Source of the DNA: Diospyros lotus
Taxonomy: Eukaryota; Streptophyta; Magnoliopsida; Ericales; Ebenaceae
Direction: 5' to 3'
DNA length: 64,000 nucleotides
Assembly (NCBI RefSeq): GCF_014633365.1
Contig: NC_068338.1
Coordinates: 22,144,616 to 22,208,615 of the forward strand
Position numbers and translations under genes: made by a program
Notes under the pieces: generated by a model
What the model was told of the DNA's origin: nothing
The model's database searches: none
Seen by the model: only the letters and a program-made list of their open reading frames with translations
Shown here: positions 23,040-34,735 of the stretch, one piece after another
Numbering within the stretch: position 1 is the stretch's first letter
Layout: the number at the start of each line of letters is the position of its first letter

Positions 23040-23642
23040 CTAATTAAATCTACTTTGGTCCTGATGACCTCCATATCCAAACATTCTTCTCATCCTCATA
23101 CTCGTATGGTAGTGCTCGAGATCGTCCATTACTTCTTCAATCTCTTCCTCGTCTTCCGAGTCCGTGTCCTCAAACTCGAGAAGGTCATCTCCAGCCCAGA
23201 ATATGGGTATGTTGTCTTCTTCTTCATCTTCAATAGGATCTGTCATTTCTCTTGGTTCGATCGGGTTCTCCATATCTTCCTCATCTTCCTCCTCAAGTAG
23301 GTCTTCCATCTCTTCGTCAGGCTCATCCGCTAGCACCGACTCGTACAACTCTACCAGTAGCTCACGAATCCATGCACAATAGAGACGAAAATCAGGGAAT
23401 TGTTCACCATGTCGAACCCAATATGCAAAATCCTGCAAGTCGCCCTCTAGAACGCCGACCATCATGTTTATCTGGAACTGAACTAGGTTAGGCCAGAGTC
23501 GATAACTTGGGGGTACGTCGTTGATAATTTCTTGCATCTAGACTAGGTGTTCCATGATACCTTCGTTTGGCTCTGGAATCCGATTCTCCAGGCGATGAGC
23601 CCAATGATCAACCAAGACCTGCTCCGAGAAATTTCCAACCAT
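23040..23642 (-). CDS. Acidic extra ORF between primer site and gag
   Basis: From ATG at 23642 (MVGNFSEQVLVDHWAHRLEN) the frame runs about 200 codons to 23040 with one internal TAG just before MQEIINDVPP (23537). The N-terminal half is helical and aromatic (LVQFQINMMVGVLEGDLQDF). The C-terminal half is extremely acidic, with long Glu/Asp runs, ending in RMRRMFGYGGHQDQSRFN. It lies in the leader of the gypsy element. I do not recognise the family. It could be an accessory protein like the extra ORF1 known upstream of gag in Ogre/Tat elements, a captured host fragment, or an ancestral N-terminal gag extension. A TTTCTTTTAG acceptor-like site immediately precedes the gag ATG. Confidence 0.55.
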
Positions 23643-23748
23643 CCTGTCATCACAACTTCCGTTAGTTCCCCTAACTGTCTTCGAGTTGGCACTTCTCACC
23701 TGCTAAGCTTAGTCTAAGTTTTCTTTCCTAAGTATCTTACTTGGTTGG

Positions 23749-23762
23749 GCTCTGATACCAAC
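23749..23762 (-). other. Primer-binding site of the gypsy element
   Basis: The minus strand reads TTGGTATCAGAGCCC immediately after the LTR end CTGTTACA, the initiator tRNA-Met site. Confidence 0.85.
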
Positions 23763-25961
23763 TGTAACAGCCCACCTCTTCAGGGCGTGTTATGCCTTAG
23801 GAAATTTGGTCTCTTTTTTTTTTTTTTTATATCCCTGAAATTCCCTAAGACCTTATCTAGTGCTAGACGAAATGTTTACACTAGAAAATAAATACAAGGC
23901 AGAAGCTGAATCGAACCTGCTCATGGCCATACATACATGAATATCTAGACACAATATTTATTACAAAGTCATTACTTCTGAAAATAAAGCAATTGTACAT
24001 AATTCTTAAAATATTCATATTACATCATAACATGGCACATTTCCTTATTTCCTGACGTCTCGCATCACTACAGATCCCCAATCTCGATATCATCACTACA
24101 AGTCCCGACTGGAACATTGAATGTTCCAGGGGCGAACCCAAGTTAGATGATGAACCATCTAAGTAAGGGTACATAATGCTATGTCATGAATGTATGCAAT
24201 GTCTTTCATCATAGATGTCAACTGCACCCCTCATGCTACCTACCATTTTAGCGGCCACCTCTTTCGAAGCCGGGGTGTATGGGTGCACCCTTAGTAAGGC
24301 AGCAGTGCCAGTTCGTACTCCCTATGGTCTCATATGCGTGTGATCAACAATATCAACATGTATTTATGCATTTCATAATCATGTCATTGATGCAGTCTAC
24401 GTGTTAGGTTCATATCATAGCATGCCAATATGATGAAAACATTCTCGAAGATAAACATTTATAACCATTTTAAGTTCGAAATAGTACACTTACTGCTAAG
24501 TTGTCTCGAAAGGCGTGTCGGCTTCAAAAATCGTGCCGAGCAGCTATTTCGTAATCTTCTCGCCCTCAAGAATTCCTAAAACAATAAACTTATTATTTTT
24601 TTTAGAATATCATTTTATTATCTTTCATAATTTCTTCAAATTGCATAAAGATTATCTAGATTTTCATAAAATCTAATTTCTCTTTTCTAATATTTCTTAA
24701 ATAATATTTCTAAAATTCTGGAATTTTCTTGAAATTTTCTAACTTAAATTCCTATTTTTCCCTTATTTCCATAATAGTCAAATTCCCTAAATAAATAATT
24801 ATTACATAATAATTATCTAAACTTTCATATTATTCAATTTCCCTTCACTAATATTTCTTAAATAATACTTCTAACATTCTGAAATTTTCTTGGAATTTTT
24901 CAAATTGAAATCCTATTTTTTCTTTATTTCCATAATAGAAGAACTATTTAAATAAATGGCTAATTAAACATTTTCCAGAAATATTTTTCACAAAGAAGAC
25001 ATAAACATTATTTCAGACTTAATAAAAGTTTTTACAAAATTTTATTTCTTTTATTTTTTCTTTTTTTTTATTTTCTTTTTATTTCTTTTTATTTTTTTTT
25101 CTTTTCTTTTTCTTTTAATCTATCTGGCAGGCGCGTGGAAGGCACGCGCCTTCTTCCCACTCACGGGCGTGTGCAGCCACGCACCCGCCTAGTTCGTTTT
25201 CTCCGGCTGCTTCCTCGCAGCCGGCGAACCCCCCGAGCCTCCGAGCTTCGAAACGAAGCTTTATTCCCCCTAAACCTGACCTTCCGAGCCCAAAAATAGC
25301 ATTAAAATTGAGAAAAAAAACAACACAAAATATCTCGATTTAACGTTTGAAGGCTCGGCTCCGGCGAATCGCGATTTTCCGGTGAGTGCTTGAATCTTCT
25401 TCCCCGCTACTCCGTTAGCCACCAAAAGCTCTAGAAATGTTGCCCACGAAGCAAGGACCAAGACCCTGCTCTCAAATCTCTCAAACACTCTCCCAATCAA
25501 CCGATCTAAGCCTCGAAATTTTCGGATGAGAAGTTTCGTTCGACCTCGGCTATTTATAGACAAAACTTCGCCGTAAGACGTCCCATCGAGGCACCCACGT
25601 GCCCTAGAAGCCATACCGACGACCGTGGGAGAATTTAAAGCTCCCCTTACCCCCCTTTCGGTCGATTGCAGGCGCAGCCATGCTTGGCCGTGCGTCTGCC
25701 CAGATTTTCAGCGATTTTCCCTTCTTTTTTTTATATACAGATATATATATATATATCATATATACATAGATACTAAATTATATACATACATACTAAATTA
25801 TATACACAACAATCTATATACATACCAAATCATTTATACATACAAAAATCCTATTTAACCACTAGATAAAATAATAATTTATCTTAAAGTTCTATAATTT
25901 CTTTAGGGTCTTAAAAACACAAAATTTCGATTTATAATTCACGATGACTAAGGGTATTACA
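23763..25961 (-). repeat. 5' LTR of the gypsy element
   Basis: A 2199-bp LTR with minus-strand ends TGTAATACCC...GGGCTGTTACA. The TATA box is at 25550-25559 (CTATAAATAG). AT microsatellites (about 25730-25830) and T-rich runs are present. It carries a GGAACATTGAATGTTCC inverted repeat and a TTAGATGATGAACCATCTAA near-palindrome (24110-24169) shared with other LTR families in this window. Confidence 0.9.
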
Positions 25962-25966
25962 TCAAC

Positions 25967-26033
25967 CATACTATTAGTCAAAGTTTCTAGAACACCCTAT
26001 TTTTTTAACAAGTACTGGATTTTTTGGTGCCAT
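25967..26033 (-). pseudogene. Putative start of the copia gag (flank of gypsy)
   Basis: Beyond the TCAAC duplication, the minus strand from 26033 reads MAPKNPVLVKKIGCSRNFD, a plausible gag N-terminus, then stops. It would continue at 18008 if the gypsy insertion were removed. The sequence is short and the evidence is positional. Confidence 0.4.
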
Positions 26034-26201
26034 ATATTATAATTGTTTTCATTTAGTTTCTCTCCCTTGTTAAGATTTGCAATAACATATTTTTAGACCA
26101 TAGCTACAAATGAGTCACATAAAATTATTTTGTGATTAAACCACATACACAAGTAATTGGAGCAATTAACATAAATTAAGAAAATAAAATTCATTATAAG
26201 T

Positions 26202-26881
26202 TGTAGGATCAAAATTAGGCATTGATATGCCACTATAGAAAAATAAAATTAATGACAATAAAAATAAAGAAGCTGGCCAACCCAAGAAATTGGGTTACCC
26301 AAAAGCCCATGCCAAGGGGTCGTTTCTAGCCCAAATAATTTTCCTCATATGCACTGGGGAAGAGGAGTTCTCACGCAACGCATAAACTAAATAACTCTAA
26401 CATCTGCAAGTCCGCTCAAGGGTCTCATAACAAGGATAGACATTATCATTTAGGAATCCTAATAAAACCTTGGTACAAAATGGATAATTATTATTTATTA
26501 AAAATCTTAATTCTAATAAGATATTAGAATATTGAAATAAAAATTATCTATAAGGATCACAAACCAGGGACATTTAGGATTACCCCATTCTCTTTTATAA
26601 ATAAGCAGGCTTTCATTCTAAAAAAAAAGTACATCTTTGATACTTACGAAAATTTTACTCTACCGTTTTCAATATCTTCAGTATTTGACTTAAATATCAG
26701 AGTATTTGCGTTGGGACTTCCCCACCCTATTTGGCCATGTTCTTTATTGCAGATTTGGGCGGGCGACACTCTCAAGCAATGATTATCTTAGGCGACAACA
26801 ATCCCGGACAACTTGACGATAACGTTTTCTACTTTATAAATTTATTATTGTATTTTGGCAAAAACAGGCATATATCTCAAC
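26202..26881 (+). mobile_element. LTR remnant, Tat/Retand-like gypsy
   Basis: The plus strand has a TATA box (TTTTATAAATAAGC near 26600), then the block TTTGACTTAAATATCAGAGTA...TTGCGTTGGGACTTCCCC and TTTGGGCGGGCGACACT, resembling the conserved R/U5 of Tat-type plant gypsy LTRs. Ends TGTAGGATC and TCTCAACA are proposed; no target-site duplication was found. Confidence 0.45.
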
Positions 26882-28993
26882 ATTATCTCCACACTGCCAA
26901 ATAATTAATATTATATGCCTAATTTATTTAACACGCAATTATAAAGAGTATTAAGGCACAATTTAATGTATAATTACGCTCAAGGATTAAAATTTAAAGT
27001 GTACATACACCCTAGTATAGTATGTCTCTCTAGTATCAACAATTTTATTTCAAAATTTTCAAGTATTTACAATAAATACCTAGATTAATACGAGCGCATG
27101 CACCATATAACATATAACAACCAAGATAGCATTATAATTTTTATGTAGGTGCTGAAAATTAAATTCTCAAAATTTTCATGCATATGAATAATTTTTTTGA
27201 ATTAATTATTTTAATTAATTAATTTTTTTATTTTCACCCTTTGAAAAATTGGGTCCTTATCTTTTATTTTATTTTATTAAATGAGATTGGTCCAAATCCC
27301 TTTAAATGTTTTTAGCCCAAAAAATAAAATAAAAATTAAAATAAAAAAAAACCCAAAATGGGTTTGGTGCTAACCCAACCTAATTGAGAAAAATTAGCTT
27401 GAAAGAGACGAAAAAAAAAAAAAAAAAAAAAGAACCCAATCTAAAAGAGCCTAGGTACCTCATCATCATCATCACCACCTTCTTCTTTTTTCCATCTGCA
27501 ATGATCAGTGTTGACACAGCAATAACATCTAGCTAAATGATGCAAAATAACTTACTAATTCAAAATCTACGCACTATCCAAAATATATAAAATTAGGCGT
27601 TATTCCACGTGATAGTTGAGTTTTCTTGTGAATAGATAATAGTGATATTTAAAATATATATATATATATATTTTAAATATTATTAGTATTAATTTTTAAT
27701 TTTTTTGGAATAACTTTTTACTTGGAATATATTATAGATGTTGTTAGCTTTGTTACCAAAAGTGTTATCCATTATAATTTTGTTGTTGAAGTTAAAAAGT
27801 TTTTTCTTATCTATTTGATTTTATCACTTGGAGTTGAAAAAGTATTGTTTGAAAGCATATGATTATTGATTTGCCACCCTTTAGTTTTGTTTTTATTTTA
27901 TTTTATTTTTTATTTTTTTTTTGTTGGAGTTACATATTTTTAGTGGTTGAATGCATTGAATTTCTCCCTCTTAGCAACTAATATTAATTTTCCAATCATT
28001 CTAGAATGTCTTATCAATTTCATAACTATCACCCTATTCTTTATTATTATTATTTTTATGACTCAAATATCCGAGCTTCACCTAACTAATCTTGAGAGAA
28101 AACAGTATTTTCTCTTGGTTCATCTGACTTAGTTTCATAATGATGCTCCTATCGTTTCCCTTGTGTTTTATCGCTACACCATGTTCTTTTTTGCATTTGC
28201 AATAGCTTCAACTCATTTACTTGAACAACTCTTTATTTACTTTTTGTATGCAAACTATAATCATATAAAACAAATCAATTAGGCAAAATCCCAACTAAAT
28301 AATTGTCTTATGTATTTTTTTTAAAAGGATAATGATACACAATCATTGGATGGTCCAAGAAGATTGTAGAATAAAAATTCTATTTTAGAACATGGTAGTA
28401 ATGATTAGAAAATAGTAAGACTGTAGAAACTTCAAAAGATTGAAATAACTTGATAATAAAATTTTACTTATAAAATTACATATGCTTGACGAAAGTTAAA
28501 TAAAATTTAGAAAGAAAAAAGAAAAAGAAGAGAATTTTAAGACCTTTACATGTTTTAGTCTTTCAAATGATTAATAACACCCAACTAATCTTCATATATA
28601 TATATATATATATATATAGAGGTGCATTTGACTTTAGTTGTAATAAATATGAATATAAAGTGTTACTTAGATATGTAAAATTCAAGACACATCATCCTTA
28701 TTTTGTTGTTAAGTTTATTGCATTATACTAATAGACAATTAAATATATAATGATAAGATAAGGACAATAATTTTTTAAATAAATGATAAAATTTAAATCT
28801 AATTTTTTTTTTTTTTTGGTTGAGATTGGAATAGATGAGGATTAGGTAGGGAGTGGGTGGAAGTGTAACCATTGGTTGAAACGTTTATGCAGGTGGTATA
28901 TTTTTATTTTTATATAATCAGGTTATTCACATAAAATATTGGTGAAAAACTATCAAAAATAAATAGTTGAATCATTATATAGTATTTTCTATA

Positions 28994-29027
<34 letters not shown>

Positions 29028-31795
29028 AATTGCTCTATCTTGTTCTCTTGGAGCCATAAATCCTTAAATCTTCATGGAAAATAGTACAACTTTGTTGAAA
29101 CATGACATGTTTTTTTTTTTACTGATTATGTTATCATCTTATGCAAAAGGTGAAGGATCAATTTACACTAACTCTTGGAATTTAAATGAGTTAGATTTCT
29201 TATATTTGGATTATACGAGGCTCTATATTGTTCTATAGATGAATAATAAATATGTTCTAAAAGATGGTTTTTATACATGGTTTAAATGACCTTAAGTTTG
29301 TTATTTACAAATAGTGGCTGAATGAACACAGGTTTGTTATTTGTATATGGTTATTCTGCACTAAAAAATCAAGAAATTTGGAGGAAAAATTGTCCAAAAG
29401 AAATGAAAGTGTTGTGGCAAAAGTTTAGGGTTGAGAATATGTGGGAGGTGCACCTAATTAAGCAGGTGGTATACTTTGTATCAATATTTCAAATGGTTAT
29501 ATAGGTGTAATTTATTTTAATAATAATAAATATTTATGAATATGAATTGTTACTTGAATATATAAAGTTTAAGTGAAATAAAAAAATATTAGGCTCAATA
29601 ATATTATTAAATTAGATAGATTCTATGTATGCAATTACTTACATTCAAAGAAAATACATACAGTTAATTAATAAAATATTAATGATTAAATTACAAACAC
29701 ATGTGTGCTTGCATACACATATATTCATGATTCATACATACATATATATATATATATATGTTTATATAGACATAACTATTTTTGAAAAATATTTTACAAT
29801 ACACACAAATACCAAAAAATAAAATTAAAAAATATTTTTTTATAAAATACTTTATATTAAAAAATATTTTACATCCAAACAAATATTTAAAGCTTTATTT
29901 GAAATAGATTTAATAATGAAATAAAATATAAAATATTTTCTTTTCAATTGGCAGGGTAAGGAATGGAAAGTGATGAATTTAGGATTTATATCCATATCTC
30001 TTTTAAGTACATTAATACCTTGAAAATTGAAAGGTTACTCATGTATATAGAATATAAATGCATTTGTTATTAAGATCTTATTTAAGAGTGAATTAATAAT
30101 ACTATAATAAAGGAAAATTACTAAAAAAAACTTTAAATTTTGCACCCAAACTAAATTATAAAGTATTATTAAAAATCATGACTGATAACATGTGTCATAT
30201 TCCCATTGGAAGAGATGATAAATATAGGAGACAATGTCACTCGATCTCCTTAATCTCCTCTAATAAGAAGATGTCACATGACTGATGATATCTTCATCAA
30301 TCATGACTCCTAACATTATTTTAAATTATATAATAAATTTTATTTTTTATCAAAAATATACTTAAAAAGTAATGCATCTTGGAATTATGTTCATATCCCT
30401 TATGTATATTCTAAAGGTTATTTGTGTATATAGAGAGGATGACTGTATTTATACTTGTCATTAAGACTCTCTTTAGGAGAAATTAGTAACGAAATGAAGT
30501 GGCATGTAAAATATATATATATATATATTTAATAATCCAAGTTTTGAGCTTTCACCCAATTAGTTTTAGGGACAGACGAGCTTTCCCTTTGATTTGTCTG
30601 TTAGCTAAACTCTAATGCGCTCACAGCCTATATAGACATAGATTAAGACATTTAGTTCACATCTCTACATAAAATAAATACTACCACAAAAATTTAATTC
30701 CTAAAACTCCATATGTTTTATCACTTAGTTATGCCTGTGAAGGCATATTTTCTTATTATATGAAGACTAGAGGTTAGAAAATAATGTTCTCTTGAGCCGT
30801 TTGATATCAATCCTATCATTTGATTGCTCGATTGGGTGTCGGGATGTCTCAACGAGTCTCACTTATTCATTTTAAATTAAAAAATAAATATAAAAATTGA
30901 AAATATAAGCATAATGTTTAATTGAAAATTTGTTAAAATAAATACGTAAATGACAAATGGGTCCCAATTACTCATTCAAAATTAAAACAAATATAAAATT
31001 GACATATAAACATAACATTTATTTAAAAATTTATTAAAATAATTATATAAATGAATAAATGGGTGACCATTGCCATCCCTTGGGCCTTTGAACGTCACTA
31101 GTAGACTGGAAAATTGAACCCGGCTCCAATTGGATCGACCCAATTAAAATTTCTACGCCGAAATAGTAAGCCCGGTCTAGACTGGGCTTTCGAGAAAGCA
31201 TGCAAGCCCAACTACGGCTTCAAAGAAAGAAAATTATTATTTATATTTTTTAAATAATAATAATATTGATTTTCAATAGTTGAACATATTTTTCTTTAAG
31301 GTTCGTTTCATTTTGGTATCTTTTTTAATTTTTATTTTCTATTTTAAAAAATAGAGACTTTGGTCCCAACTTAACTTGGTTTTATTTGTCACCTAAACAC
31401 GAGATGACAAAACACACATAATTTTCATTGACGATGAAGAGTCTTGCTACCAATCTAGCATTTGTAGTAGCTCTCGAACTTTCACCTCATCAATTAAGTT
31501 ATTTAATGTATAAAATTTATAAAATTGATAATTAAATTAATAAAGAAGAGCAATTCATGAGAGACCGAAGATGGATTTCTAATTTAGTTGACATTTTTTA
31601 TTAAAAAATGAGAAAGTGTGAGTGTAAATACGAACACTTACATCTCTTTACTTTTCAATAAAAGGATACTAACTAAATTCGAGATTTATCTCCAATAATA
31701 GCATTATTTTAAAATTTGAAATTTTAGGTGATAAATTGACAAAATTAAAAATGGGCTCTTTTTTTTGGCTCTTTGTTGTGATTGAATTCAAATGA
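26882..31795. other. AT-rich intergenic spacer
   Basis: No gene is supported. It contains simple repeats: an AT palindrome near 27650-27685, (AT)n at about 28595-28618, (CT)n(AT)n at about 28996-29027, and (AT)n near 29745 and 30510-30530. A weak inverted repeat lies near 30170-30310. Short frames here are random. Confidence 0.6.
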
Positions 31796-31899
31796 ATAAT
31801 TTCACGCTTGAATCCGTTGTATTCAACGAACGATTCATATTATTACAATGTATTCATAAAAAAAAAAAAAGAAGATAAAATATCAATCACCCATCCCTT

Positions 31900-31908
31900 C
31901 TATTTAAA
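31900..31908 (+). promoter_or_regulatory. Putative TATA box of the small gene
   Basis: CTATTTAAA lies about 107 bp upstream of the ATG at 32015 and is followed by a C/T-rich leader with a CT microsatellite, typical of a plant core promoter. Confidence 0.5.
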
Positions 31909-32014
31909 CCCCACCACAGATGTTACCTTGACATGCAGCCATCCGCTTCCCTTTGCACCACACCAATCTGCGCCCCCCGCCCCCTTCTTTGTCTCTCTCT
32001 CTCTCGTCTCTGTC

Positions 32015-32257
32015 ATGTCGCGCCACCGTCGTCAACCGTCTCAGGTCCTGCCGCCGGATGTGGTCTCCGGCAAGGAGACACTCAGAGGAGCTGAGATCGA
32101 CACAGGCCTCGGCGCCGGTGTCGCCGGCCACGGCGCTGGTGCTGCGAGAGGTTCAGGTTCATCGGAGACTGAGAAGTCTAAGCCTCCGGCTGCGGCCAAT
32201 CGAGATGCTTCTCTCGCTCCTTCACCGGCGCCGGAAAGCAAACCGCCTCCCGCTTGA
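32015..32257 (+). CDS. Small Pro/Ala/Gly-rich protein, 80 aa
   Basis: The frame starts MSRHRRQPSQVLPPDVVSGK and ends ESKPPPA. It has a basic N-terminus, a Gly/Ala-rich middle (GLGAGVAGHGAGAARGSGSS) and a polar Pro/Ala-rich tail; no transmembrane segment, signal peptide or known domain is seen. The frame is open further upstream from 31808, but the ATG at 32015 follows a TATA box and CT-rich leader, so it is the preferred start. The GC content is well above the flanks. A CT-rich 3' region follows. I do not recognise the family; it may be disordered. It could instead be the remaining first exon of a larger gene. Confidence 0.55.
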   Translation: MSRHRRQPSQVLPPDVVSGKETLRGAEIDTGLGAGVAGHGAGAARGSGSSETEKSKPPAAANRDASLAPSPAPESKPPPA

Positions 32258-33149
32258 GCTTCCGGCAGTTGAAGATGATTGGTCGCATTTCTACTTGTTT
32301 TGCAGATCTCTCTCTCTTTCTCTCTCCCTCTCTCTTTCTGCTTAAGTCGATCGGCATTGTTCGATCGATCGGTCGTTAATTCCTTAGAAGGTCTCTGTAA
32401 AACTCTCTATCTCTCTCTCTCTACTGTAATGCCATCTTAGATGCATCGGAAATCCAAAATGGAGCCATTTTCTGCTTGTGTTTGTTCGTTCCCATTCTTT
32501 TCCAGCACTCCTTGACAAGGTTAGGGATGGAACAGGAAGAACGCAAAAATGGTTTCAGTTTTTTTTTTTATTATTTAAATTTATTCTCAGTTTTACTATT
32601 TCCCAAACACAATTACTTTTTTAGTTTTAGAACAAATGGAAAAGTATTTTTATTTTCAAATAAAATACTTCGAATGCTAATATCTAAAGAATAATTCACT
32701 AAAAGTTCTCTCAAATTTAATTAATTTTAAAATCAAAAAATATATTTCACATTCTCAAACATGTCTCCTCGCCTCGACTGCATACGAATATATAATAACA
32801 AATATAAATTTTTACTGATTTCTTAATTATGTAAAAAATTTACTGAATATGAGTTTGGTTAAAAAATACTAAAAGTCTCTCATTGGCCAAGATATCTGGA
32901 TAATTACGAAACCCAAGTGTCAAACTTTAGGGGATCTATGGTATATTTTAATGTCAAAACGAAGGGGGTGACTGTTTTGTTGAGCTGACGAAATCACTCT
33001 TTTGTCCGGAATGACTCGGATATCCGTAACGGGATAAAATGGTAATTTTGGCAGTCGATGACTCGATGGTTATCCAGAACCCTCCAACATCAAATTAAAG
33101 GAGGAGAAAAAAGTAAAATCAAAGGGCAGAACTTAAAAAAGCAGCAAAG
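32258..33149. other. 3' region and spacer after the small gene
   Basis: CT-rich runs (32310-32340, 32405-32425) probably belong to the 3' untranslated region. The rest is AT-rich with no feature recognised. Confidence 0.4.
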
Positions 33150-33690
33150 GAAGAATGGTAATAAAGAGGAGTATCGTAATGTACTTAGGAATGGAGTTGT
33201 TAGGATGTGGAAGTGGTCAAAAGGGGGCAGGGGATAGGCATTGGCATTGGCCAAGAGCAGAGAAGAGAAGAGAAGCGAAGCGAAGAGAAGGGAAGGGGAG
33301 AGGAGGAGGCAGCGTTGATGGATGGAGATGTCACTGACAAAGCGAGCGAGGGAGCAGCAGGCAGCAGGGTTTGGAGGGTAGCAAAAAGGGAGGCTCGTAC
33401 GACGGTGAGGATGAGGATGAGGCTGCTGCTAGTAAAACGACAAAACACGCCGGACACTTGGCGTTCCCTCCCACACCTACAGCCACAGGGCAAGGGGCGA
33501 AGCCATTATTATCCACTTCCGGTCGGTCAGACTCGGTCGTCCCGGTGGGGTCGGACGCCTTCCTGGCCACATTCGCCGCTCCCGTACTTGGAATGGCAGC
33601 TGCTTCCGCGACAACCACCCTGTGCTCACCAACTCCGCCGCACGCACGCCCGCCCGCCCGCTGCCCCCTTCTTTGCTCATTTATTTACCG
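33150..33690. other. GC-rich island of uncertain nature
   Basis: An abrupt GC-rich segment has several overlapping open frames on both strands, the longest about 181 codons on plus. None shows a recognisable domain. It includes GA-rich (33255-33310) and CCCGCCCGCCCG (about 33650-33660) repeats. It might be a first exon with promoter, a captured gene fragment in a transposon, or a CpG-rich relic. Confidence 0.35.
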
Positions 33691-34222
33691 ATAAATTAAA
33701 CTCAGTTTTTTTTTTTTGTAATTTGAGTCATTTAAACAGAAATTTTATGTAGTTTAAAAATTGTACTGAAGTCTTTATGATTTAATCATTTTGTTCAGAC
33801 ACCTCTCTATTACTAATATTGTTACTAAACTTTAATTAATTTAGTGAAATCTTAATTAAGTTAAATTAAAAATAATAATAAATTAATTAATTAATTTAAA
33901 AAAAATGGATAGCTAGAACAATGGCTTCGGAATATGGCACCAAAAATGATGAATTTTTTGGGCCAAGAGAATTCATCAATAGTGCTAAGGGAAATTCTAT
34001 TGGGAACCCGCCAAATTACTCAATATAACCCGTTGGACTGAATTTTTATTTTTACTCTTTGCAACCACGAGAATTACTATTTACAACCCATAAATTCCCA
34101 AATATACCCTCACACAGCCACACCAGCCACACAATTTCTCACATTTCTCAAACAAACCCTAGCAATCTTCGGCCGCGAGGAAGAAGAAATCGGACTGATA
34201 AATCAGGTACGCCTTCTGTTCA
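33691..34222. other. Spacer, possible transposon end
   Basis: AT-rich DNA. From about 33990 the GGAAATTCTATTGGGAACCC region followed by a leader-like stretch and a GGTACGCC donor-like site resembles a MULE-type terminal region, but no matching inverted end was found downstream. Confidence 0.3.
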
Positions 34223-34735
34223 ATGTTTAATTTCTTCAATAATCGCACATGGCGGCATCACCATCGACCGCGATGGCAGCCACCATGGCCGCCATCATCA
34301 CCACGAACCTCCGCACCGCGAGGTGCGGGGGTTTTAGAAACCCCCTTCCTGGCGGCGACGATGGCAGCCGCCATGGCCGCCATCGTCAGTCGCGGACCTC
34401 CGCACCGTGAGGTGCGGGGGTTTCAGAACCCCCCTCCCCCACCGGCGACGATGGCAGCCGCCATGGCCGCCTTCATCAGCCGCGATGGTGGCACCATCGC
34501 GGCTGATGAAGGCGACCATGGCGGCTGCCATCGTCGCCGCTAAGGTGGGGGAGGAGGGTTCTGAAACCCCCGCACCGCGAGGTGCGGCGGTCTCAGAGAC
34601 CCCCGCACCGCGAGGTGCGGGGGATTGACATGGCTCCGCACCGCGAGGTGCGGAGGTCTCAAAGACCCCCGCACCACGAGGTGCGGGGGATTGAGATGCC
34701 TCCGCACCGCGAGGTGCGGAGGTCTCAGACATAAT
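34223..34735. repeat. GC-rich foldback array with 33-bp palindromic repeats
   Basis: Seven copies of the 18-bp hairpin CCGCACCGCGAGGTGCGG (some with one change) start at 34311, 34400, 34570, 34603, 34636, 34669 and 34702; the last five have an exact 33-bp period. A larger inverted repeat centred on 34491 pairs 34400-34490 with 34492-34588, with only a few mismatches and a 3-nt indel. Related 90-bp units precede it. Both strands stay open across the array (APRGAGVSE-type 11-residue repeats), which follows from the period being a multiple of three and need not mean coding. Confidence 0.9.

Larger units (their letters stand above)
18014..25961 (-). mobile_element. Ty3/gypsy retrotransposon, internally deleted, TSD TCAAC
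   Basis: Two related LTRs (18014-20921 and 23763-25961) flank a minus-strand internal region with primer site, an extra acidic ORF, gag, protease and the start of RT. TCAAC lies before the first LTR (18009-18013) and after the second (25962-25966). RT beyond the INYRQ region, RNase H and integrase are all missing, so the element cannot move by itself. It is inserted in the gag of the older copia element. The gag-protease-RT type suggests a chromovirus-like lineage, not proven without integrase. Confidence 0.85.
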
